This document shows, piece by piece, positions 35,699-47,025 of a stretch of 64,000 nt of DNA; the stretch's first letter is position 1; each line of letters begins with the position of its first letter. Source of the DNA: Streblospio benedicti (lineage: Eukaryota; Annelida; Polychaeta; Spionida; Spionidae); contig CM032666.1 of the NCBI GenBank assembly GCA_019095985.1, forward strand, positions 48,123,563 to 48,187,562. The letters are read 5' to 3'. The translations under genes were made by a program, and so were the position numbers. The notes beneath the pieces are model-generated. The model worked only from the letters and a program-made list of their open reading frames with translations. It was not told where the DNA came from and ran no database searches.

Positions 35699-38600
35699 TA
35701 CATACTCATGGTAGTAACATTGTTTGGATTCGAGATTTCTGTGGTTGTGGCTGCATTCACTCTTCATGATGACGTGAGTATAACAGCAATACTTATGATT
35801 TGTTTATGTTTGTTTCCATGGGTTTTTAATGCAAAATCAATTGGTATATGGTATTGTAATGTAGATTGTATTATTAATTAAAATACAATATGTACTGTAC
35901 ATTGTTCTCCAGTGAACAACTGTGTGAGACGTGTGTTTGTTTGGAAAGGGAATATTTTCTGTCATTGTACTGAATACATTGAGACTAGGCATGGGGGGGG
36001 GAGCAATTCCATTTTGTCAATTCCAATTCCATTTTCCCTTCATGTTCAATACCAATTCCAATTACACAGCCCTCAATTCCAATTCTTCTGACTTCAATTC
36101 CAATTCCGATTCCGCATTAGTAAAAAGTTGGTGTGATGCATTTATGTATTAAATATAAAAGGTTTATTGCACTTATATATGTTAGATAATTCATAGTTTG
36201 AAACATATTACAACATACTATTGTGCATGATGTTTTGTATGTCTTTATTTTATACTAAAAGTTGGTACTCTTGCACTCGTATGCTTAGATTTCTAGTATT
36301 TATCTCCAGTTAGAGGACCTTTTTGTTGGAGGGATGATGACAATGTTGAAGAGTTACACCAGTGAAAAAACAGGTACGCATATTAATTGCTGGCACATAT
36401 TTCTACCAAGCCCCAGGTGGCATCGTTTTACCAATCTGTAGTATCATACTCAGTCGCCTAAATAAACCACCATTTTTCAGCTGTCGTCTTTGAGTTGCCC
36501 ACTGTCACCTTGCTGGTTGTATTGATACGCCCAAAGTGGAAAAATACTGATTTTAAGCCGACTCGGAACAAATAAGTTTTATTCAGATGGCGCGACTCTA
36601 GCAGTCTCCTGGATTCACCTGGCAATGCCTGGAGTCTTCTCCAATCGCTTTCATTCTTAACCTCTATGAAGTAGGAATGGGGACGGTTAAACCTTAAGTG
36701 CATACAGGGCTTACGCACACTACAAAATATTGAGTTAACTCACACTTAAGAAAGCAATGATAGTATGTTTATATGTTCCATCTATATAACATTCAATATT
36801 CCATAGGTGTAACCATTGATGTGGAGAGCGCTAACCTCACAGCGGGTCCAGCATTGGAAAGTACTATGTTAGACGTGACTCAAATCGGCGTAAATATGTC
36901 ATTCTTTTTCCCTCTATGTCTATATCACACACGTTAGATAAGAAACAGTAACATCAAAATGACTTTGGTATGACAAAATGTTCTCAAAACTACCCACCAC
37001 ATATTCTTGTGTAGGATACTGTTACTTTTGTTCATTTTAGCTCCGTTGTTGCGGTGTTCGTAACTATGACGATTATCATGGAATTTTCTCTGGAACTTAT
37101 GCAGATGACATTTATGCCACGGTAAATCACAAAATATCCACTTCCAAGTTATAAAAAGTAATTCTGTGTGCTAATCAGTTTGTATCAATTAGATTTCATA
37201 TTGCTCTACAAAATCAATTTTCTCTTTATTGAAAGTTCGTTTTTACAGATACCCATCTCCTGCTGTCCTTTCATTGGTAGGAATTGGAACGTGTTATCAT
37301 CAAACCTAAGGAGTGACATACAGCTGTGTGTTTTGCAAAACATCCATAACTTTATTCATGTCCAGGTGGGTCGTCCTAGACGTAGGCGTTTAATTTAAGT
37401 AAGAGTAGAAGGACACGAAGTGCAATGCAGAAGAAATCCGCAGGTACATGTAAGCCATGGCTTGGGGTGGGGGTCAGACCCTAAGAAAACCGGTCTAGAT
37501 TCCAAAACTTTCTTGGGAGAGCATGCCCCCCAAAGCGGAAAGTGGTAAGCATGGCGGTAAGCTGAATAATAGTTGCAATCATTCCAAACTCATATTTATG
37601 TATCACAATGCCATTTGTTTGTGGTATTTCAGATTAATCGATTAGATACTGGTATAAGTTGGATAAAAAGACCAAATAAAGTTTGCTAAATGCTTTACTT
37701 GACTTGTGTATCATATCATTAATATAGAAACACTCTGTCTATTCAACTGCATGGATTGGGGAGGGGTCATACTTTTCATTTCTCAATTACTAGGGGCGTC
37801 GGATTTACTTTTTGTAAGATATTAGGGTGGTGAGGCTTTCCTTTTCGAATGTTTCAAACATCTAACGACACCCACCTAGTCCAGAACATGGTCAAAAATA
37901 TCAGTTGGCTAAGAGTTGCCAGGCCTCGAATGTGCCACTGGAATATGTTCATTGATACTGTGTTTGATTCAATTTGAAACCACGCATCGCCCATTGAAAG
38001 GACGTGAATTATTTTTAATCCAATATCACTAGGGTTGCTATCCAGCTATAATCGACATGGTTGGCGTCCAGATGATAGCCATTGTACTTGTTACTGTTGG
38101 AGTACTGTTTGTAGAGGTATGATTTTGGATTCTAGTACCAGTTTTCCAAACCATATTTTAGCTATAATTGTATATACAAATGAAACAAGTCAGTGGGGAA
38201 GAGGAGGGGGCACCCACTGCTCATCTCCCTTCCAACCCTCTGCATCTGTATATGTACTTGATATACAATGTAGTCATTGCACTTGCCAATATAATATACT
38301 ACAGTGTAGGTGCTTAACGAGCAATAAGAGATATGTTAGAAAATAATTCATACTGAGAGGGAAATAAGGGTATAATTTTAATGTTAATACCAGTATATAG
38401 TTTGATTGTGTATCCGCAGTATCCAATTTACCCATATTTAATTATAATTTCAGCTGATTGGTCTCATAAGTGCATGCTATATTTTATGCGAACCAAGAGA
38501 ACTTACTAGTATATATCCAGAAAGATTATATGACGACGACCCGTATTCAATGTCAACATACTCTTCTGACCCAGAGGCACCACCAGAGTACTGGCAAATG

Positions 38601-39386
38601 GAACAGCATCAAATTGAAAATCACTCTGACGATTATTTTACGCCACCTTCTGAGCCCAATACTGTGTCACCTGAACCAGAATACATATACAGACCTCAGA
38701 AAAGAAAAAGAAATGAATCTTCACAAGTGTCAGATGAATCAGATTATATACATGAAGGAAAGAGAAAGAAATCTCATTTAAGTGACGCGGATGTACTAGA
38801 ATATACAAAGAAAAAAACGAAGAGGAGGAAATCGCATTCAAGTAGTGCTGATGAACCTGAATATAAACATAGAAAAAGAAGAAAGAAAAATAAGAAAAAG
38901 AAACACGATCATAAAAAGAAAGCAAATTCGGGGACAGTTTCTGAACCAGAAAACAACCATGAGAGAAGAAAAAGAAAGAAATCAAAAACAATTATGTCAG
39001 ATGAACCAGAATATACACAGGAGAAAGGAAAGAGAAGGGATTCAAAATCTGTGAGATTTACTGAACCAGAATACAAACATAGCCAAAGAAAGCATTCTGT
39101 GCGTAAATCGAGACGCTCGTCAATTTCGTCTCAAACTCCAAGGAAAAGTAAACGTGGTCATAAACATTCTGGTCGACGTAAAAGTGGTCATAAACAGTCT
39201 GGTCGTGATTTGAGACGCAGGTCAGCGATGTCTGATACTTCACTTAACCAGGAAAGTCCGCACAAGTCACAAGTGTCAGATGAAGGAAAGAGAAGGAAAT
39301 CTCATTTAAATGACGAGGATATACTAGAATTTACAAAGAAAAAAATAAAGAGGAGAAAATCGCAAGGGGAAATCAAAGATATCTAA
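35699..39386 (+). CDS. Tetraspanin 2, TM3 to C-terminus, with long basic tail (5' exons not found)
   Basis: Seven GT-AG exons: 35699-35773 (TM3), 36310-36373, 36807-36889, 37041-37121 (LRCCGVRNY), 37249-37365 (PISCC), 38033-38116 (GCY and TM4) and 38454-39386. Lengths of 75, 64, 83, 81 and 84 nt equal those of exons 4, 5, 6, 7 and 9 of tetraspanin 1, and phases agree, so this is a tandem duplicate. Joined, they give 478 codons. No exon for TM1, the small loop or TM2 is visible between 12.8 and 35.7 kb. The final exon continues TM4 (LIGLISACYILCE) and adds a tail of about 295 residues. The tail is acidic and Pro-rich at first (DDDPYSMSTYSSDPEAPPEY), then strongly Lys/Arg/Ser-rich with repeated EPEY followed by KRRK. 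A module (SDE..GKRKKSHLSDADVLEY and KKKTKRRKS) is nearly repeated at the end. No AATAAA is seen close after the stop. Confidence 0.88.
35985..36130. repeat. AATTCCAATTCC low-complexity patch in intron
   Basis: A run of CAATTCCAATTCC variants lies at about 36005-36115 in the first visible intron of tetraspanin 2, preceded by eight G. The 73-codon frame over it (SNSNSDFNSNS) reflects the repeat and is not a gene. Confidence 0.6.
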
Positions 39387-40429
39387 GGTGCATTTTGATT
39401 CTGATAATTAATCAGTCATGAGAACGCTCAAAATCATGAACTCATTAGACCTGTGTGTTCCTTAGAAACAAAGAAGAAATGTAAATTAAATCATGTTGAT
39501 CAGTGAAATTGTCATCATCAATATATGGATCATTCTTCTTTTTAAAACAATTACAACGCTGTAACAAGAACTCATTTTAGATTTTCTGTTTACAAGTGGA
39601 CTACTTATGACTACACACGACGCAACCAGACGCGATGGTGGTAGGCCGTTGCACAGAAAAATTGTAAAAGCGTCTTGGTTACCACATGACCTCAGTGCCT
39701 GACCACGCCACCGTTTTAAAGATTATTGATTAGAAACACGTTTTACATTTATGTCGACAATGTAGCAGAGTTTAGTTGTACTAAACTCTATACCATGCAT
39801 CCTAAAGGAAAACAAAGCCAGCCCATTTGTTGCGTCCCACGTTTCCGTTTGCCAGCTAGCTCCATACTTTCCATTGTGAAAATGTCCGCCACCAAAAAAT
39901 ATGAAAAGCAGATTTTCAGCCATTTAAACCTCATTTCCGTGTAATATAAGGGCAAAAGTGGAGTTAGATTACAATTAATAGTACCTTTCAATTGATCACT
40001 CTCCACAAATTTCACTGTAAATTGCGAACGTCTCAGAATTTTCATAAGGTCTAAGTTCCAGTACTGTACATTAGTACGTAATTTGGTCTGCAATAGTTCA
40101 ACTTACACCAAAACTATATAAAACATAAACTCACGTGCCAAATATCAAGCATTATGAACTAAACTTTGATACATTTTCTGAATGAGGCTCATAACTTTCT
40201 TTAATTCCCTCGTATGTGGACTCAGAGGTTTTTTATTAGATCCATCTTGACTTGATCTACGGCTTATCAAAGTTGAACATCCAGGTAGACACTACTAAGC
40301 ACCAAAGGGCGACGAGTTTTACTGTAGGCCTATGTGATCAACACAATTTCCTTGTCTCTACGTGCCAAAAACGGTGGGACGTCGACCAATGTATGGTGAA
40401 AAATGCCCTACTACCGGCTACTCCCCAAT
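39387..40429. other. 3' region of tetraspanin 2 and intergenic DNA
   Basis: This holds the probable 3' untranslated region of tetraspanin 2, then AT-rich DNA without a recognisable gene. The open frames at 39723-40093 on both strands overlap each other and show no domain. Confidence 0.4.
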
Positions 40430-40681
40430 TTCACATGGCCGGTGATAGCTCCCGTTCTTCCAAAAGATAACAGATTTGTGATTTTGGTGTGGATCCTGAG
40501 TGATCCGACCTCAAAAGTGAAGTGACTTGGCTGGTTCGGAAGAGAATGGGGCACTTTTGGCCGGTTCTGGGCTGTTTTCTGTTTTTCCGGCTTATGTTGC
40601 ACCAAACCACACCATCTACATGCATGTTGGGGCTGTCTAGGGGCTTTCTCTTGCATTTGCAGAAACCTAAGGTCTTTCACC
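40430..40681. mobile_element. Left part of the split copy of the 1.24-kb element
   Basis: CCCAATTTCACATGGCCGGT, then GCTCCCGTTCTTCCAAAA, repeats the left end of the copy at 8334. The match goes on through GGCTGGTTCGG to GGTCTTTCACC at 40681, where the TTAA element begins. The remainder of this copy resumes at 44929. Confidence 0.75.
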
Positions 40682-42259
40682 TTAAAGGAGCTTTATCTAC
40701 CTCAAATCCTATCTAAAAGGAATTTCCCGGTCTTCTCATAGTTCTCTTTATGAACCAAACTTGCAGTTAGTATGTGCCTCTTTCATAATGAGATGCACTT
40801 CCTTTATCACATATAAAACATATAATCAAATAAGTGTATACCAAAATATAGTGAATTTATTTGCACAAATACCGACAAAACTTTAGCCATTGTTGTTTTT
40901 CTGCCGAATGGATTTGTGGGTAATTTATGACGCTTAGTCGTGAACGAATGGTCTAGCTCCCACTTGAATGAACGGCAACATAATACGGGCCGGCAGGCAC
41001 GGCCTTTAATGTAGAGTTCACTCCCGCAAAGTCCCGGAAATATTTTCAGAAAAGAGCGTTATTATTTCATGATGCCACGCCCACTTCCACCAAAGTAATT
41101 ATAAGAGAATGTCGCTCACGGACTAGTCCCTTTTGTACGTAGTCTCGATCAACCAGACTCTGTAATGGCGGCGCTCATTTCATGCAATAGAGAGTCTGGT
41201 TGAACAAGGCTATTTTGTACGTGACGTGTGATTGACAGCTTGATGTTGACAACAGACTGCCGATTCGATTCTTTCCTTCCTGATAACGTCAACTGGGTTC
41301 CATATCTAGGTGTTATGAATGATCCCATGATATTTTGATTACAACCTATTTTTATTCGACACATTGTATACGTACTAACAATACACGTATATACTAAAAT
41401 GCCCGAAATTCAGATCACCAATAAAATATCTAGCTTGTTTACAATAATGTTGATGGCGGCATACTTCCGAGAATACAGAGCGACTAGCGCAAAACGTGCA
41501 GCGTTCAAGTAGGACACAGTGTGTTCAACGTGTTCCTTAAAACGTCAACCCTCCAAACAATAACGTGCCCCGCATATCTCTGAACGTTTTACATAAACTT
41601 GCCGCCATCTCGGATTACAAACCAAATGTGTCAACTGGGCCAGGCTCTGTATGCAATACAGAGTCTGGTTAAAGGAGGCTATATGAATCAACATAAACAT
41701 CGCCGCTTTCTTTTCCATTGCATTGGAGTTCAAATTCACTCCCACGCAGTTCAGACTAACTACTTAATATTACAAAATGTTCTAGGTGCTGCTCGTACCA
41801 TAATAAAATATAATACAAGTTTAAAGTTAAAGTTAAAAGTCAAAAGGGTACGAAATATTTATTAAATACAAATTTTCGCTCCATCAGAGCTTCCTCAGGT
41901 ATAAATAAACAATTAAGTACATCATACGTGTTACTGGCTAAAACGTAAGTCAGCAAACGTATAACGTATAAAGTTAAAAGTGATAGTAACATTACGCAAG
42001 CATTTAACGTATAACGTAAAACGCATAACGTAATCAACCTAGAAATAAGAAAAACCAACAATTTAACATCAGAATGAAACAAAGCATTACAATAATTATA
42101 AAATTAACATTTTTCCAGCTGGGTATCAATTACATTAATTTTAAATATTATTCGAGTAAGATTATAAGTAGGTATATAAAATTTATAAGAAGTCACCATA
42201 TATGGAATAAAACTATGAAACAACAATGTAACAAGTGGCTATAAATATCACACACCTTA

Positions 42260-43247
42260 TTTAGTTAAAATTCCTTCTTACGTTAGAGATACTACAGACC
42301 TTCTTAAAAAACTTAAAGATTTTGAATTTCCTAGTACATCAACTGATAATAAGTTAATTACACTAGATGTAAAAGCTCTATACACAAATATTCCCAATGA
42401 TTATGGACTTAAAGCTTTAAAACATTTCTTAGATACTGATAATGACCCTAAAACAGATGCTATTCTTAAACTTGCAGAATTTGTCTTAAAACGAAATTGT
42501 TTTGAATTTAACGATAATTACTATGAACAAATTAATGGTACTATGATGGGCACACCCTTTGCAGTTGAGTATGCCTGTCTTAGAGTGGCATATTTTGAAA
42601 AACAGTTAGAATCAGATTATACGGGACAAAAACCAATTTTTTATGTTAGGTATATAGATGATATATTTGCAATTTCAAATATGAGCCAAGAAAACCTAGA
42701 TAACTATATTACATTTCTTCAAAATTACCATCCAGCCTTTAAGTTCACCTTTAATTGTGACACCCAGGTAAATATGTTAGATACTACTTTAACGATCATC
42801 AATAATAAAATTTCTTCAAACTTGTATTGTAAAGATACAGATACACATAATTATTTAGATTACAGTAGTTGTCATCCACCAAGTTGTAAAGATAATATTC
42901 CATACTCCCAATTCTTAAGAATAAAAAAGATCTGCAGTAATCCAAAAGATTATAAAGAAAATAGTTCTAAATATACTTCATATTTCCAAAATAAAGGTTA
43001 TCCTACTCATTTAATAAATAAAATGTCTAAAAAAGCAGACACCATAACAAGAGATATTCTTCTTAACCCTAATATTAAAGATAAAGAAAAAAATGCAATA
43101 ACTTTCCCAATAATCTTTAATCCAATTAATAAAAATATCTCTCAAAAGATTCTTTCTAACTTCAAAGTTTTACAAGAAGATGCAGATGTAAAGGATATAT
43201 TTAATACTAGACCAATTGTAGCATACAAAAAAGAGATAGAAATTTAA
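42260..43247 (+). pseudogene. Penelope-like reverse transcriptase, 5'-truncated
   Basis: The frame is readable from about 42260 (ITLDVKALYTNIPNDYGLKA, then NGTMMGTPFAVEYACLRVAY) through YVRYIDDIFAI, which carries the catalytic Y-x-DD motif, and VNMLDTTLTI. The long methionine-started frame is 42543-43247. Fingers and the N-terminal part are absent. The order and style match Penelope-like rather than LINE or LTR enzymes. It is followed directly by the GIY-YIG domain. It belongs to the element at 41839-44273 and is not a host gene. Confidence 0.8.
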
Positions 43248-43249
43248 AA

Positions 43250-43726
43250 GATACCCTAGTTCATTCAAAACTTAAAAGTACAAATGATGCCACAGGTACT
43301 ACACCATGTAATGCTACAAGATGCCTTACATGTAAATATATTTGTAGTGATACCTTAGTTATAGGACCTAAAAGTTTTTATGAAGTACGCCAGAACTTCA
43401 ACTGTAAATCTAAGGAACTAATATATTGCCTATCTTGTAAAAAATGTGGAGACTTATATGTAGGTGAAACCGGTAGAGCTCTCTGTGATAGATTTAGGGA
43501 ACATAGACGAAATATCATAAATAAAAATGAAAACAATGAAATAGCTTTACACTTTAACTCTAATGGACATAGTTTAGAAGATATTCAAATTCAAGGTTTA
43601 AAATATTGTAGTTCAACAATTCAAAGAAAGTTAGAAGAAGCTAAAATTATAGGTAAACTAGGCTGTGTACTAGGTAGGGGAATGAATACAGACTTTAACT
43701 TTGTTAATCTTGTTGATTTTGAGTAA
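43250..43726 (+). pseudogene. GIY-YIG endonuclease domain of the Penelope-like element
   Basis: It reads TTPCNATRCLTCKYI with a Cys-rich linker, then LIYCLSCKKCGDLYVGETGR, the GIY-YIG-like core (here IYC and YVGETGRA), then LCDRFREHRRNI, ALHFNSNGH and EEAKIIGKLG, ending in NLVDFE. The arrangement CKKC(G)-x-x-YVGETGR is characteristic of Penelope-like elements. It may have been one polyprotein with the reverse transcriptase. Confidence 0.8.
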
Positions 43727-44459
43727 AATAATAATGGTATTGTTTTACTTAATAATTTATTAAACAGGTTTTATGAAATATATTATATAGAAGTTATATG
43801 ATAGTGGTGTGTGATAGTTACAGCTATTTGTTACATTGTTGTTATATAGTAGTTATATGATAGTGGTGTGTGATATTTATAGCCACTTGTTACATTGTTG
43901 TTTCATAGTTTTATTCCATATATGATGACTTCTTATTATATATACCTACTTATAATCTTACTCGAATAATATTTAAAATTAATGTAATTGATACCCAGCT
44001 GGAAAAATGTTAATTTTATAATTATTGTAATGCTTTGTTTCATTCTGATGTTAAATTGTTGGTTTTTCTTATTTCTAGGTTGATTACGTTATGCGTTTTA
44101 AGTTATACGTTAAATGCTTACGTATCACTTTTAACTTTATACGTTATACGTTTGCTGACTTACGTTTTAGCCAGTAACACGTATGATGTACTTAATTGTT
44201 TGTTTATTTATACCTGATGAAGCTCTGATGGAGCGAAAATTTGTATTTAATAAATATTTCGTACCCTTTTGACTTTATTTAAACTCTTACTACACAATCA
44301 CTATGTGACGTCACATTGTGACTCGCAAGCTCCGCCCCTTAATCTAGATCTTAGATCAACGAAATACTCAACTCCACGTCACAGCGAGACAGGTCATAGA
44401 GTGCAAACAAGCACCTGCTACTGCAGTATTTGAATCATGGCAACTGACTGGCAACTGAC

Positions 44460-44611
44460 ATGGCAACTGACACGGCGGAGTATTTCTCATGCGAAGAAGA
44501 TGAATCACAATCAGATGAAAACTTAGGCCTTAGTGGCTACTTGTTTGAGCCAGAGCCAAGCAGTGATGAGGATGAGAACAATGATGATATTGTTAGTGTT
44601 CAGGCAGCAAT
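44460..44611 (+). pseudogene. Acidic N-terminal exon remnant inside the TTAA element
   Basis: The frame reads MATDTAEYFSCEEDESQSDE, then NLGLSGYLFEPEPSSDEDEN and DIVSVQAAM before a stop. The acidic run with a (Y/P)-x-FEPE-x-S core resembles the N-termini of invertebrate proteins that carry a P2X7-type C-terminal zinc domain, many of them transposon-encoded. That domain is not present here. It is probably the surviving first exon of the TTAA element's own gene. Confidence 0.4.
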
Positions 44612-44928
44612 GTAGTATTTGTTTGTGTTTTCTTTACAAAGTAGTATTTGTCTTTGATTCAACGTTCACGTGGAACGTCAAGCGTTTGCCGTCGGAAATC
44701 CCTGCAGTATGTCGAGTAAGTTCAAAAGGTCAAATCCTACATCACGTAGCGCAATTTGCATATGTAATTACTATATTTGTAAATTATTAAAATATTTATT
44801 ATAAAAAATCTGGATGAACAAAAAATAAAACAAGACACATTTTTTAATTCATTTATTAGTTTTCTACACCTAGGCAAACGCCTGGCTGGAAGAAAAAAAT
44901 CTTTGGCTGCTAGATAAAGCTCCTTTAA

Positions 44929-45938
44929 TTGTTGCTTCGTCTGTTGCTTTGGGAAGATGTATGGTCGACAGATGAGACCGTAAGTGCCGCCACTGCCATT
45001 ACAATCTGAAGCAATGGAATAATGAAACAGAAGCATCGTTTCCAACGGCACGATGCACCAATATTGATACAGTCAACAAGGAGAAAATGATACACTTTTG
45101 CCAGCTTCTGGCCAAAAAGGTGTTATCACTTGTCTGGAGAAGTGATTTTGACTTTTTTTTTCGGTCTGTGAGCTCCCATTATGGATTATTGAGTTGTTGA
45201 ACTGGATCAAATATTTGCTTTTCTGCTTCGTCTGGGGGGCTAATTTGTCCGTCGTTAGGTCTTTTCTGCTGCGGTGGGCTTGTTGACAATTGTCATGAAG
45301 ATGTTCCCGTGTTATGATGAGCTATTTCCTAATGCTCCCATGAGCTTGCCTTTTCATCCAGTCCATCTGAAAGGTCACAGGCCGTTATTCCAGAAGATCC
45401 CGTAAGTTCGCTACAACACACGCACATGAGATAATACATAATAAATTTTCCCTTTGTTGTTTGTGTCTCTGAAGGGTTAACCTCAAACACGTATTCGCAA
45501 TGATTAGGCAAAGAATAATGGTAACGGTGGCAGCCATTACAATTAATCTTGTTGCAGCCCAACAACATAGCCAGGGGGAGAAAAAAAAGAGAGAAAGAAG
45601 ACTACAGGAGGCTGAAGAAGATGACAATGGTTACGCTTCAGTGGGCCCTGAATCATCACCAGCCGACCATTGGCATCTGCCTATATCATGCTTCACCTGT
45701 CTCCGGTCATTTCCCATCACCGCTACATTTTTCCGGGAGGCTGCAGCACTGTTATTGTTGATGGGACCTGCTCCATCGTCTCTGACGTCTTGCAGGACCA
45801 GATGACTTTGGCCTGCTTCGTCTTCAGACCTGCTACATAATAGATATTGATCCATTTCAGCCAACCCGAAATGACAAATCTGGCCTCTGTCGGAGCATCT
45901 GGAGCTTGTATCGTCTATGTGAAATTGGGGGTCAATAA
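44929..45938. mobile_element. Right part of the split copy of the 1.24-kb element
   Basis: It resumes as TTGTTGCTTCGTCTGTTGCT and TTGGGAAGATGTATGG, aligned to 8604 onward. It contains GTAAGTGCCGCCACTGCC and a homologous frame beginning MIRQRIMVTV at 45502. It ends with GGAGCATCTGGAGCTTGTAT and TATGTGAAATTGGGG, the inverse terminal repeat. The combined length with 40430-40681 is about 1.26 kb, the same as the unsplit copy. Confidence 0.75.
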
Positions 45939-47025
45939 AAAAGAGCGCTGCGTCCCGGTGATAAGCTTCAGGAGACGTTATATACACGCCAGGCATCTGG
46001 TGTACATAAATATAACCATACATATACCCTCAAATTGCTCATTTCCTGTTGCATCATCGTCGCTGTGTGACTGTTCATAACCCATAAACCTTGCCATGAC
46101 CGTTAAGAAGGATAAGCAAGCCTTGAACCGTTGAAACCCTTTTATTGATGCCGCAAGCCACAGCCATGGATGGGGGCGGGGGTGGGGAGTATATATAATA
46201 AGCTTTGTAAGTAACAGTGTAACATTCAAATTCTTGTCACATCGGTTGTGTTCTTCATGTTTATACATGTAGAGGATTCAACGATGTTCAACTATATATT
46301 ATGTAAATGTAAAGTTTAACCAAATGGGCTGGTCTATACTATAGCGTTAGGATAGCAGTTGGGCAAGCCACAGCTCCTGCTTAGCCGACCTATGCAAAAA
46401 TGATGATAATCACTGGTTGGCATCATAGCTATCTCCTAGCATCTATGAATTTTCAGATCTAGTTGTTTCAAACGGTACTTGTAGATTGTAGTTGTTCCGT
46501 ATAAAAACATCATTTGAGGATCCAGCATATTTAGCTTCCACAATGGTGAAAACCTGTTAAGCATCACTGTTGCTAGGAAATTTGGGCAATGTTCCCCTTT
46601 TCATTACTAACGAAAATGGCTCGTTCTTCACTGCAGGTCTTTTTGTTTGTATTGAAATTAAAATTCTATCACTGGCTGCACACACCTGGGGAAATATCGC
46701 TATGCCGTGGAATCCTTATTTTGACCCTATGACGTTAACCCCATTCAAAGGGAATTTATAATGTCCCCGTTTTTTCTCAATGACATAAGGCTTGTGTAAC
46801 CCTAGAAATAGTCCTCCATACTGATGACTTAGATATCTCGAAACCGTCACCAATCAGTGCTTGGAAAGAGCCAGTGGCAAGGCATAGAACATCTAGATGT
46901 GTCCTAGCTATCTCGAAATACTCTATTTCTCATTACGATGTCGTTATTTTTGGTTCATATTTCTTTTTTCACAACACGATGTTTTTACCTTCATCTTGTC
47001 GGCATGAACATAATGACTTCCTGCC
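45939..47025. other. Intergenic DNA, nothing recognised
   Basis: No supported gene, long repeat or transposon end is visible. The small frames (for example 45978-46268 and 46874-47137) show no domain. Confidence 0.4.

Larger units (their letters stand above)
41839..44273 (+). mobile_element. Penelope-like element with inverted terminal repeats
   Basis: Inverted repeats of about 410 bp (41839-42256 and 43865-44273) enclose reverse-transcriptase and GIY-YIG coding sequence. A 62-bp tandem duplication lies just inside the right repeat (about 43787-43905). The right repeat ends with CTGATGA, a GCTC/GAGC stem and GAAA, a hammerhead-like core that is also present in the left repeat. The element lies inside the TTAA-flanked element, so it arrived after it. 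The upstream part of the reverse transcriptase is missing. Confidence 0.8.
40682..44928. mobile_element. TTAA-flanked element inserted in the 1.24-kb element (piggyBac/Kolobok-type ends)
   Basis: It is bounded by TTAA at 40682-40685 and TTAA at 44925-44928. Just inside are inverse ends AGGAGCTTTATCTA (left) and TAGATAAAGCTCCT (right). Joining the two outer flanks with one TTAA gives a sequence that aligns without gaps to the unsplit copy at about 8589-8631, so this is a true insertion. TTAA target sites are used by piggyBac and Kolobok elements. The element has no full transposase. It carries a Penelope-like element (41839-44273) and a short coding remnant at 44460-44611. Confidence 0.75.

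Noticed and set aside
38638-38991. 117-codon minus frame opposite the tetraspanin 2 tail
   Set aside because: It is the antisense of the Lys/Arg/Ser repeat, which gives Phe/Ser runs on the other strand.
41840-44217. Two similar short frames (41840-42082 minus and 44035-44217 plus)
   Set aside because: They are the same sequence in the two inverted ends of the Penelope-like element and have no domain.
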